Origin: Paenibacillus sp. J2TS4
Lineage (GTDB): Bacteria > Bacillota > Bacilli > Paenibacillales > NBRC-103111
Length of the DNA stretch: 64,000 nt
Assembly (NCBI RefSeq): GCF_018403245.1
Contig: NZ_BOSH01000003.1
Span: 434,001-498,000, forward strand
Direction of reading: 5' to 3'
The notes under the pieces are model-generated. The model did not search any database. It saw only the letters and a program-made list of their open reading frames with translations, and was not told the DNA's origin. The position numbers and the translations under genes were made by a program. Shown here one piece after another: positions 27,243-35,150 of the stretch. Within the stretch, counting starts at the first letter, position 1. Each line of letters starts with the position of its first letter.

Positions 27243-28486
27243 TCGAGGAGGAGCTTATCCGGGAGATTCGCCACAGAATCGCCGAGCAATTGGATTATTC
27301 AGAGGCCAAATCGGACGAAGAATTGGTGGAAATGATCGAGGAGGAGGTATTCTCCTCCGATAGCGCAATAGGTTGGACCGCCCGCGAGAAAGCGTATGCG
27401 ATAAGACGGCTCTATCATTCGTTTCGCGGTCTGGATGTGCTGCAGCCCCTTATAGATGACAAGACCATCTCGGAGATTATGATTAACAGTCATCGTGAGA
27501 TTTTTATTGAAAAGGCGGGACAGGTCACTTCTTGTCCGACGGTATTCGAGGATTCTCAAAAGCTGGAGGACATCATCCAGTCGATTGTTTCGAAGGTCAA
27601 CCGAGTCGTGAACGAATCGTCACCCATTGTGGATGCGAGATTGCCCGATGGGTCCAGAGTGAATGTTGTGCTTCCGCCGATCGCCTTGAAAGGCCCGACG
27701 ATGACGATTCGTAAATTTCCCGACAAGCCGATGACGATGGACGATCTGGTGGATAGAGGCGCGCTGACCGAAGAGGCCGCTGAGCTGCTGGCTATGCTTG
27801 TCAAGGCAAAGTACAACATTTTTATCGGCGGAGGGACCGGTTCCGGCAAGACGACCTTCTTGAACGCGCTGTCTGATTTTATTCCGCCTGATGAACGAAT
27901 CATTACGATAGAGGATTCGGCAGAGCTGCAAATCAAGACCGTTCCCAACCTGGTGAGTTTGGAAACGAGAAATGCGAACACCGAAGGCAAGGGCGAGATT
28001 GGCATCCGGGATTTGATCCGAACCTCCCTGCGGATGAGACCTAACCGAATTATCGTGGGGGAGGTGCGGGGGGCTGAAGCTTTGGATATGCTGCAGGCGA
28101 TGAACACCGGGCACGAGGGCTCGATTTCGACAGGCCACTCCAACTCATCTTCGGATATGATCAGCCGCCTGGAGACGATGGTGCTCAGCGGGGCGGATTT
28201 GCCGCTAGATGTAGTTCGCAAGCAAATCGCTTCGGCTATTGACATTATGGTTCATTTGACAAGATTGCGCGATAAATCAAGAAGAGTAACGGAAATATCG
28301 GAGGTGACCGGAATGCGGGGAGGTGAGGTGCAGCTAAAACCGTTGTTTCTATTTCGCGAAGAAGGCTCGGAGAAAGGGAGCGTGACAGGAACGCTGCAGC
28401 CGACCGGAAACAGAATTAGCCGTACCGGCAAATGGTATTCGGCCGGATTTTCAGATGTCAGGTGGTGTGAGCCATCGTCATCATAG
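27239..28486 (+). CDS. tadA: TadA/CpaF secretion ATPase
   Basis: Hexameric type IV/II secretion ATPase powering pilin assembly. Motifs: GGGTGSGKTTFLNAL (Walker A), IITIEDSAEL (Asp box), MRPNRIIVGEVRG (Walker B region) and the STGHSNSS His box. The first canonical in-frame start, TTG 27290, has no ribosome site and would drop the N-terminal helix EELIREIRHRIAEQL. I prefer CTG at 27239, overlapping the TadZ stop as CTGA with aggagg 10 bases upstream, giving 415 residues. The exact start is uncertain. It overlaps the TadB start region. Confidence 0.88.
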   Translation: MIEEELIREIRHRIAEQLDYSEAKSDEELVEMIEEEVFSSDSAIGWTAREKAYAIRRLYHSFRGLDVLQPLIDDKTISEIMINSHREIFIEKAGQVTSCPTVFEDSQKLEDIIQSIVSKVNRVVNESSPIVDARLPDGSRVNVVLPPIALKGPTMTIRKFPDKPMTMDDLVDRGALTEEAAELLAMLVKAKYNIFIGGGTGSGKTTFLNALSDFIPPDERIITIEDSAELQIKTVPNLVSLETRNANTEGKGEIGIRDLIRTSLRMRPNRIIVGEVRGAEALDMLQAMNTGHEGSISTGHSNSSSDMISRLETMVLSGADLPLDVVRKQIASAIDIMVHLTRLRDKSRRVTEISEVTGMRGGEVQLKPLFLFREEGSEKGSVTGTLQPTGNRISRTGKWYSAGFSDVRWCEPSSS

Positions 28487-29349
28487 TTACAGCCGCAGCC
28501 ATTGGGCTGCTCGTCTGGGGAGTCCTGTATTGGCAGGATCGCTCGCGTAAATCCAGGAAGCCCGTATCCGCACGACCAAGCGCGAAGTCAGGAAGAATCG
28601 AAGAAGTTGTCGATTATTCGGTGTACCGGCTTTCCGGCAAAGAAAGAGCGTTATCGATCCTTGTTGCCAGCGCCATATTATTCGCTATCGGGTATCTTTT
28701 TTACAATCAACTCATATTGGCTCTACTGATATCGGTCCTTGGACTACTTTATCCGAAATGGACAGCCAGGAAAAAGATGCATAAACGAAAAGCGGAGTTG
28801 AACGATCAGTTTCGACAGGCCTTATTTTCATTATCCTCTTCTCTTACGGCTGGCAAATCGGTGGAAAGCGGTTGGGCGGAGACGATACGTGATCTTAAAA
28901 CGCTGTATTCAAATCCGAATACCTATATTATTGTTGAGTTCGAACGAATGAATCGAAAAATTCAAAATGGCGAGACGATTGAATCGGCGTTGATCGAATT
29001 TGGCGGCAGAGCCGGCTCGGAGGACATTGATAATTTCGTCGACGTCTTCGTTACCTGCAAAAGGTCCGGCGGGAATTTAATTGACGTTATTCGCAGAACG
29101 GCCAACATGATCGGGGAAAAAATTGAGATTCAGCAGGAAATATCCGTTGTGATCGCTCAGAAAAAATTTGAGTCCAACATATTAACTGTGGCTCCCCTGG
29201 CAGTTATAGGATTGCTCAGCTTTAGTTCACCGGATTATATGGCCCCCCTGTACTCGGGTATGGCTGGTCCGACGGTCATGACGGTCTGTCTGCTCTTGCT
29301 GCTTGGCTGCTTTTGGATTGTCAAAAAAATAATGGATATCAAAGTGTAA
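28474..29349 (+). CDS. tadB: TadB-like inner-membrane platform protein
   Basis: Type II secretion system F-domain protein; with TadC it forms the membrane platform turned by TadA. The central F domain has FRQALFSLSSSLTAGKSVESGWAET and IDNFVDVFVTCKRSGGNLIDVI; hydrophobic pairs lie near residues 2-18, 60-85 and 230-285. The first canonical start in frame (GTG 28621) would remove an N-terminal membrane helix (IVIIVTAAAIGLLVWGVLYW) that is open back to 28471. ATC at 28474, 6 bases after aggtggtg, or a lost base putting GTG 28467 in frame, would include it. Its 5' end overlaps tadA by 13 bases. Confidence 0.82.
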   Translation: MVIIVTAAAIGLLVWGVLYWQDRSRKSRKPVSARPSAKSGRIEEVVDYSVYRLSGKERALSILVASAILFAIGYLFYNQLILALLISVLGLLYPKWTARKKMHKRKAELNDQFRQALFSLSSSLTAGKSVESGWAETIRDLKTLYSNPNTYIIVEFERMNRKIQNGETIESALIEFGGRAGSEDIDNFVDVFVTCKRSGGNLIDVIRRTANMIGEKIEIQQEISVVIAQKKFESNILTVAPLAVIGLLSFSSPDYMAPLYSGMAGPTVMTVCLLLLLGCFWIVKKIMDIKV

Positions 29350-29350
29350 G

Positions 29351-30145
29351 GTGATGAATGTGCAAGAAGAGCAGAAAATTTCACTGCCGTACAGACTTCT
29401 AATGCCCGTCTCGATGGTTCTGGTCAATCGAACGGGATTGATGGAAAAGATGCCCGCTTACATCACCAAGCTGCATTTGATGATTGTCGCCTGTTACGGG
29501 CGCAAGGCTACGATGGAACTGACGAAGCTATTTATTGCCCGGATGATTTCCACTTGTATTTTAGTGCTGGTGTTCATGCTGCTGCTGGCGGCAGTAACAG
29601 GAGAGTGGTTATCGGTTCTGCTTTGCGGATTGCTTCTGATCATGCTGGTGCCGCTTATGGAGGTTCGCGGCTTGAACAAACGAATTCGGCTGCATAAGAG
29701 AAGCATGCTGATCGAACTGCCGGAATTTCTGAACAAGCTCACCCTGCTGGTCAATGCCGGGGAGACGGTTCAGGCGGCCATTATCCGCTGTGTCGAATCG
29801 AATCGGTCAGAAACCAAGTCTCCATTGTACCAGGAGCTGGCGATCATGTCTAACGAATTGAAGAATAATAGATCCTTCGCCAGAGCGATGGAGGAGTTGA
29901 GCAAAAGATGTGCCCTGCCTGAAATCTCATTGTTCACGACAACGGTGCTGCTCAATTATCGCAGAGGCGGGGATGACTTCGTCTTCGCGCTTAGAGAACT
30001 GACGCGAACCCTCTGGGAAAAACGCAAAGCGTTGGCCCGAACGATGGGGGAGGAGGCTTCGTCCAAACTCGTATTTCCGATGGTCATCACCTTCGGAATT
30101 GTGATGATTATCGTGGCCACGCCCGCTATTTTGATCATGCGATAG
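29351..30145 (+). CDS. tadC: TadC-like inner-membrane platform protein
   Basis: Second F-domain platform protein, 264 residues, with hydrophobic helices at about 60-80, 82-100 and 245-262. The F domain has LPEFLNKLTLLVNAGETVQAAI and MEELSKRCALPEISLFTTTVLLNYRRGGD. GTG 29351 or ATG 29354 is possible after taagg. It begins 1 base after the tadB stop. Partner of TadB and TadA. Confidence 0.85.
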   Translation: MMNVQEEQKISLPYRLLMPVSMVLVNRTGLMEKMPAYITKLHLMIVACYGRKATMELTKLFIARMISTCILVLVFMLLLAAVTGEWLSVLLCGLLLIMLVPLMEVRGLNKRIRLHKRSMLIELPEFLNKLTLLVNAGETVQAAIIRCVESNRSETKSPLYQELAIMSNELKNNRSFARAMEELSKRCALPEISLFTTTVLLNYRRGGDDFVFALRELTRTLWEKRKALARTMGEEASSKLVFPMVITFGIVMIIVATPAILIMR

Positions 30146-30193
30146 GGTCGGATGAATACCTGGTCATTAAATTATAAGAGTTGGAGGATAAAG

Positions 30194-30409
30194 ATGAATA
30201 AATTCAAACAGGAAGTTATTCAATTTTGGCACGATGAGGATGGAATTGGAACGTTAGAAATTCTATTAATTCTGGCAGTCATCGTTATTATCGCAGTAGC
30301 TTTCAGAAAGTGGATTTTTCAATGGGTGGAAGGTCTCTTTACTAAGGCGGACAGTGAGATCGAGACGCACAATAACGATACGGGCAATATTATGCCTCCC
30401 GGCAAATAA
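30194..30409 (+). CDS. Flp1-like type IV pilin
   Basis: Protein of 71 residues with a short charged leader, Gly-Ile-Gly-Thr-Leu-Glu (DEDGIGTLEILLILAVIVIIAVAF) and one hydrophobic helix. The Glu five residues past a Gly is the class III signal cut by the TadV-type peptidase encoded at 34524. ATG at 30194 follows gttggaggataaag. This is the probable major pilin of the Tad machine. The short polar tail (about 30 residues) gives a thin pilus or pseudopilus. Confidence 0.85.
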   Translation: MNKFKQEVIQFWHDEDGIGTLEILLILAVIVIIAVAFRKWIFQWVEGLFTKADSEIETHNNDTGNIMPPGK

Positions 30410-30414
30410 CATCC

Positions 30415-31428
30415 ATGAGGAGCCAATGGACTACCAAGAGGAGGCTTCGGCATTTTTGCCGCAGCGAAGCCGGGAGCTTTACCGTTGAAGCATCGCTGGT
30501 GCTTCCGGTCATTTTTTTATGCACGGTTGCTATTCTGTTCTTCTGTTTGTTTATGTATCAGAAAGCAGCGCTGTTTCATTCGGCTGCGGTCAGTGCGGAT
30601 CGAACGGCTGCTCATTGGGACAATTCCTATAAGGACCCGATATCCGGTGCGTATCCGCTAGACAAGAATGATGGATTATATTGGAGAGTATTTAACGATC
30701 AGGCCTCCGATTTGTTGGGTCTGCTCGGACTCGGTAATCCGGCTGTTGTGGCCCTTCCGGCGGAAGCGTCTGCGAAAGGATCGGGACCGGTCAGGAAGCT
30801 GACGCAAGCTGCCCAGTGGCTCCCGGAAACGCTGGAGGGCGAGCTTAGCTATTCGAATCGCGGCTTGGATCGAACGGTTCAGGTCAAGCTGGGTCATGCG
30901 TTAAAGATTCCTTCCATCGTCCAAAATTGGTTTGCGATGGAGCGTGCGGCTGGAGCTTCGTCAGCTCAGGTTACAGATCCGGTGGAATGGATTCGCGCTA
31001 TAGATTTGACGCGCTCTTATCTGGGCAGGATCAAGGGGAAAATCTCCACAGAAGACGTGAAGAAGTCGTGGCCGGAGAGCGTTCCCGATCCTCCCAAACT
31101 CGACTTCAACAGCGAGAAGGAAGCAAGTGAATACTTGCGTGAACTGGTGAACGGGAAATCGGTCAGGATCGACACTAACACAGTGGGAAAATATAGAATA
31201 ATAGATGCGCTGGATCGCGACGGTGTGGCGCATGAAGTGAAATACAACGTAAATTATAAAGATGCCAAAGACCAGATTAAAAAAGATGTTGAGTTAATGG
31301 AGAGAGGGGAAGTGAAAGGGGTCGTCTGGCATTTTTTTCGGATTAACAAGAAGGGGAGGAACGATCTGACCCCGGCGCTCCGAAAGGAACTTGAACAGAA
31401 CGGAATCGTCGTCATTATTCATAATTAG
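30415..31428 (+). CDS. TadE-like pseudopilin with a large C-terminal domain
   Basis: Protein of 337 residues. The N-terminus has the TadE signature EAGSFTVEASLVLPVIFLC followed by one membrane helix (about 20-50). The extracytoplasmic part of roughly 285 residues is much longer than in classical TadE, with a C-terminal basic segment FFRINKKGRNDLTPALRKEL that resembles bacterial toxin-like or restriction-like folds only weakly. It starts 5 bases after the Flp stop. Presumed minor pilin at the tip or base. Confidence 0.78.
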   Translation: MRSQWTTKRRLRHFCRSEAGSFTVEASLVLPVIFLCTVAILFFCLFMYQKAALFHSAAVSADRTAAHWDNSYKDPISGAYPLDKNDGLYWRVFNDQASDLLGLLGLGNPAVVALPAEASAKGSGPVRKLTQAAQWLPETLEGELSYSNRGLDRTVQVKLGHALKIPSIVQNWFAMERAAGASSAQVTDPVEWIRAIDLTRSYLGRIKGKISTEDVKKSWPESVPDPPKLDFNSEKEASEYLRELVNGKSVRIDTNTVGKYRIIDALDRDGVAHEVKYNVNYKDAKDQIKKDVELMERGEVKGVVWHFFRINKKGRNDLTPALRKELEQNGIVVIIHN

Positions 31429-31443
31429 GGACGGAGGCTTGGG

Positions 31444-33747
31444 ATGAAACGATTTTTATACGCCCGGGATGGGTCTGTGTCCGTCTATTTAATTGTCATT
31501 ATAGTGCCTATTTTTTTATTTCATGCGGTGTTGATAGATTTCATCCGAGTGAAGCTGGTAGAAAGAGAGACAGAGGCGGCTCATCAAGCCGCCATCCGCT
31601 CGGTCTTATCCCGGTTTGACCGGGAGCTGCAGAATTACGGCTTGTTCGGAATAGCGGGCAGTGAAGAGGAGAACAGACAATTGTTTCAATCCGTCCTGGA
31701 TTATAATTTAACGACTTCGGAGGATGACTCGGTCTTCCGATATTTGGACACCCGGTCCGAGCCGGACGATATTCGCTTGCGTCCGCTGTTTACTCTGGCC
31801 AATCACGTCGTTTTTCGCCAGCAGATGCTGGAAGATATGAAGTACAAAGCGCCGATTGAATTTACGGTGGAGCTGTTGGACCGCTTTAAAAAATCCGGAA
31901 TTGCCGGTCAATTGCAGCAGTCAGCCAAATTCTACGAGCATGCGAATGAAATAGAGCAAAAGATCCGGCCATGGAATGATGCCTTGGAGGAGGCCTGGGA
32001 AACAGCCCAATCCTACATCGCTTTGGCAAATCGGTTCTATTCGAAGTATAATGCAACACTTGGTGAACTGAAAGAGCTGGCCGATCGCATCGGCTTAAAC
32101 ACGGCTGATAGTGTCAGGCAATCGATTAGAGAGGTCGAGAGCAGTATTGAGAGGGCGGAGGAAACGTTGGAGTCTTTAAGAAGCTCTGCGCAATCTCTGA
32201 GCGGAACTCTCGCGGAATTGCAGAAGAATGCCGAGGCCAATGCAGGGGCCATTCAGAGCTTATTTGAATCGCTGCGCGCGACGAATGAATCGATTTCAGA
32301 AACGAATCGCCAAATTTCTGAGTATGTACAGACCAAATATGAGCTCGAACAGCTGTTAAAAGATATATTAGCCTATACCGCTCTTCTCCTGGGATCGCAA
32401 TCGTCGTTCGAGAATGATTTTGCTGAGCTGGATTTACTAAATGAAGAATTGCAGCAAAAGATAGAGAAGGCAAGAGTGCTTAATGAGGAGCTGCGTCAGG
32501 AAAAGGAGAAACTGAAGAACAGTCTGGACAACGATGCGTTTCAAAGCTACGAAGTACTGGATCGAATTCCGGTCTATTCTCTGGAATACTTCTCAGTGTA
32601 TAAGACAGATTCGGGTAAAATTTTAGCCAAGTTCAGCTGGCTGAGAAGCAAATGGCAGGCCACTACTTTATTTATCGGGGAAGATTACAGTGAGATTTCG
32701 GGGCAATTAGAACAAATGCGTCAACAAATCAGCAGCTTTGAGAGCGAGCAGGGCGCAAAGGAACGGGAACGGCATGAACGAATGGAGCAGTTGGAAACAA
32801 GCGATAAGGAGCAGAAGGAAAAGCTCGGCAATGCGCTTAAAGAATTAAACTCTGTCATAGGAAATTGCGGATTATGGGGCGAGCAGGATCCATTTACATC
32901 CTTGTATAGGAAGCTGGAGGGAGAATCGGAGGAAAATCCGGGTCTATATGCTAAATATTATCAATACAACTCCGATCTTCCGGCAGAACCTGATGAGGTG
33001 TACACACCGGATCAGCCGGGACAAACGGTAAAACAAGTCGTCAGCTTCTCGGAACGGATATCCGGACTGCTTACCGGAATTCGCGATGAGATATATATGA
33101 ACGAATACGCCCTGACGAGATTCAATTATCGGACGGCCAAGCTGGAAACGGGTAAAAACGGCGTTCCGCCGGCGACTCATGAGACGTCCAAGCCGTTGGA
33201 TCATCCGCTTGCGGATCAGGAAGCAGAGTACATTCTATATGGAATGAATTCATGCTCCGGAAACTATTCGGCCGCTTACGGTGAAATGTTCTTATTTTTT
33301 CTAGCTATTCGTACGATAGAAGGTTTGCTGGAGCCGAAGAATGCCGTCTTGAATATCGGATCTCCTCTCCTCGTATTTATGGCTGCTGCTGCTCAAGGCG
33401 CCTTCGAGGCGGTGCGGGATATGCAGAAACTGGTAAAAGGAGAAGCCGTTCCGCTTCTAAAAAAACTTAAAGCAGTTACAGTCCATTATAAAGATTTATT
33501 AAGGCTGTTTATGTTGCTTCACAGCAACGACCGTAAAGTGATGTCCCGTATGCAGGCGCTGATTGAATTGAATACCGGAGTAGATTTGACTCAAAGAACA
33601 ACCTATATGCAGACTACGGCCTCCGCAACGGTCCGGGTGTGGTTTATGCCGGCCGCGATGAGATTAATGGACGGCTTGGGCTTGTTGAACTGCGGCAATA
33701 AAGACAACCGATGCCAAATAACTAAGACAGCGGTGATGTCCTATTAA
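31444..33747 (+). CDS. TadG-like/DUF5702-type membrane protein with long coiled coil
   Basis: Protein of 767 residues. N-terminal ARDGSVSVYLIVIIVPIFLF resembles the TadE/G start. Then an extracellular segment with YGLFGIAG and a long Glu/Gln/Ser-rich coiled coil (about residues 180-350 and 415-470) that could reach across the thick cell wall. The C-terminal part has hydrophobic helices (FLAIRTIEGLLEPKN, LLVFMAAAAQGAFEAV). ATG after gggacggaggcttggg. Fits the large putative tip or scaffold protein found in Gram-positive Tad loci. Confidence 0.72.
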   Translation: MKRFLYARDGSVSVYLIVIIVPIFLFHAVLIDFIRVKLVERETEAAHQAAIRSVLSRFDRELQNYGLFGIAGSEEENRQLFQSVLDYNLTTSEDDSVFRYLDTRSEPDDIRLRPLFTLANHVVFRQQMLEDMKYKAPIEFTVELLDRFKKSGIAGQLQQSAKFYEHANEIEQKIRPWNDALEEAWETAQSYIALANRFYSKYNATLGELKELADRIGLNTADSVRQSIREVESSIERAEETLESLRSSAQSLSGTLAELQKNAEANAGAIQSLFESLRATNESISETNRQISEYVQTKYELEQLLKDILAYTALLLGSQSSFENDFAELDLLNEELQQKIEKARVLNEELRQEKEKLKNSLDNDAFQSYEVLDRIPVYSLEYFSVYKTDSGKILAKFSWLRSKWQATTLFIGEDYSEISGQLEQMRQQISSFESEQGAKERERHERMEQLETSDKEQKEKLGNALKELNSVIGNCGLWGEQDPFTSLYRKLEGESEENPGLYAKYYQYNSDLPAEPDEVYTPDQPGQTVKQVVSFSERISGLLTGIRDEIYMNEYALTRFNYRTAKLETGKNGVPPATHETSKPLDHPLADQEAEYILYGMNSCSGNYSAAYGEMFLFFLAIRTIEGLLEPKNAVLNIGSPLLVFMAAAAQGAFEAVRDMQKLVKGEAVPLLKKLKAVTVHYKDLLRLFMLLHSNDRKVMSRMQALIELNTGVDLTQRTTYMQTTASATVRVWFMPAAMRLMDGLGLLNCGNKDNRCQITKTAVMSY

Positions 33748-34417
33748 ACGTTTGATTCGTCGGTTCCTAGGCAGGCAGGAAGGTGGAATTACATTAGAAG
33801 CGGCTTTGATCATGCCGTTTTTCCTCGCCTTCGCATTGGCCTTGAACACGATTGTTCAGTTGTCTATCGTAGAGCTTTCATTGAAAACGACCGTGATGGA
33901 ATCGACCAAGCAAATGGCTGCGTATATGTATCCGGTCGAGCTGCTATATACAGAAGCAATGAAATCGGAAACCGGGTCTAAGCTCGGAGCCGTATGGCGC
34001 GGTATAGTCGACAAGGTCGGGGAGGCGAGAGATAAGCTTATCCAAGCGGAAGAATGGGTGGACGACTATGCTGCCTTTTTGCCCGAATCCATCGTGAAAT
34101 GGATGCAGTGGGAGCAGACTTTCCGCGAGCAAGGGGAGCAACTGGGACAGGACGCTTACCGTCAGTATTACAATGAAACCTTGGCTCCGCTAATCTATGA
34201 CGCCTTCAAGCCGATCGTTCTGCGTCATGCGGATAACCATATTATTCGTCCTGAACAATTCCGGATAACCGATATGACTTTCCCGACATTGGGCAATCCG
34301 AGCAAGGCTTATTTTGGGATTGAAGCGGAAGTAGCCTTCAAGCTGCCGATTCCCTTCATCAATAAAACGGTTTACTTGCGCAAAAGAGCTTACGAACGAA
34401 TATGGACAGGAGCCTGA
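33743..34417 (+). CDS. Second TadE-like pseudopilin
   Basis: About 221-224 residues beginning RQEGGITLEAALIMPFFLAFALALN, the TadE signal (Gly-Ile-Thr-Leu-Glu) and helix; the rest is an extracytoplasmic alpha/beta domain ending in basic KRAYERIWTG. TTG at 33752 is the canonical candidate but sits 14 bases from ggtgat. ATT at 33743, overlapping the upstream TAA, is 6 bases from it and may be the real start. The other choice gives 3 fewer residues, so the product is little changed. Confidence 0.78.
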   Translation: MKRLIRRFLGRQEGGITLEAALIMPFFLAFALALNTIVQLSIVELSLKTTVMESTKQMAAYMYPVELLYTEAMKSETGSKLGAVWRGIVDKVGEARDKLIQAEEWVDDYAAFLPESIVKWMQWEQTFREQGEQLGQDAYRQYYNETLAPLIYDAFKPIVLRHADNHIIRPEQFRITDMTFPTLGNPSKAYFGIEAEVAFKLPIPFINKTVYLRKRAYERIWTGA

Positions 34418-34419
34418 TA

Positions 34420-34484
34420 TTTGAAGCTTCGGGGGCACTTTCTTTCGGAGCGGAATGACAGCTTTGTTTAGTGCTACATATATG
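34420..34484 (+). repeat. Three-copy stem-loop element, copy A
   Basis: Shares the words GAAGCTTCGG, GGCACTTTC, CGGAATGACAGCTTTG and TTTAGTGCTACATATATG with copies at 47346-47411 and 55757-55832. GGCACT and AGTGCT can pair around a 27-base loop region. It lies inside the tad locus, 40 bases before the prepilin peptidase start. Confidence 0.7.
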
Positions 34485-34523
34485 CGAATTTTCCAAAATT
34501 ATATCGAAGAAAAGAGGGTGACC

Positions 34524-35030
34524 ATGCCCTGGATTGTCGCTTCCGTCTTAATGGTCGCTTCCTTGTATACGGATGCGACCCGGCACAAAATACCCAACAC
34601 TTTTGTTTTAATCGGTGCAGCTGCAGGATTAGGCTACTATAGCTGGACCGGGGGATGGTCTGGATTCGTCTACTCAGTGACAGGTCTGATCGCCGGATTT
34701 TCCTTCATGTTTATCATGTATCTGTTCAAGGCGCTGGGAGCGGGCGACGTCAAGCTATTGGCAGCTGTAGGCGCTTTGACAGGAGTCGAATTTGTGTCTT
34801 ACTGCATTTTCTATTCTCTATTTTACGCTGGAATTATTGGAGTGGTCATTCTCGTTGTCAGAAAGCAATTTGTCGCCAAAACAGCGGGATTAGGCTACCG
34901 TCTGTTTGACTTGATTGTGTTGAAGAATCGCAGGGCGCTCGGCTTTTCCGGCAAGGACGTTATCCGCTATCCATTTCTGTATGCTGCTTTTCCCGCCTAT
35001 CTAACGGCCGTTTACGAGATGTTCATTTAG
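34524..35030 (+). CDS. tadV: A24-family prepilin peptidase (TadV/CpaA-like)
   Basis: Membrane aspartic protease of 168 residues that cleaves the pilin and pseudopilin leaders. Asp17 in SLYTDATRHKIPN and Asp75 in the GAGDVKLL (GxGD) motif are the catalytic pair. Five to six membrane helices. No N-methyltransferase domain, as in TadV. ATG at 34524 follows aagagggtgacc; the upstream ATG at 34455 starts inside the repeat element and has no site. The last base group before the FHA gene is a 120-base gap. Confidence 0.85.
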   Translation: MPWIVASVLMVASLYTDATRHKIPNTFVLIGAAAGLGYYSWTGGWSGFVYSVTGLIAGFSFMFIMYLFKALGAGDVKLLAAVGALTGVEFVSYCIFYSLFYAGIIGVVILVVRKQFVAKTAGLGYRLFDLIVLKNRRALGFSGKDVIRYPFLYAAFPAYLTAVYEMFI

Positions 35031-35150
35031 GGGCCGAAGCCCACGAACGGCCATCATTATTAGGAGTGGTGGAACCGAGAACAGATGTGCCACTTATATA
35101 GAGACTAATCACTTTGTTTATCACTCTTTATTATAGAAAGGAAGTGAATC

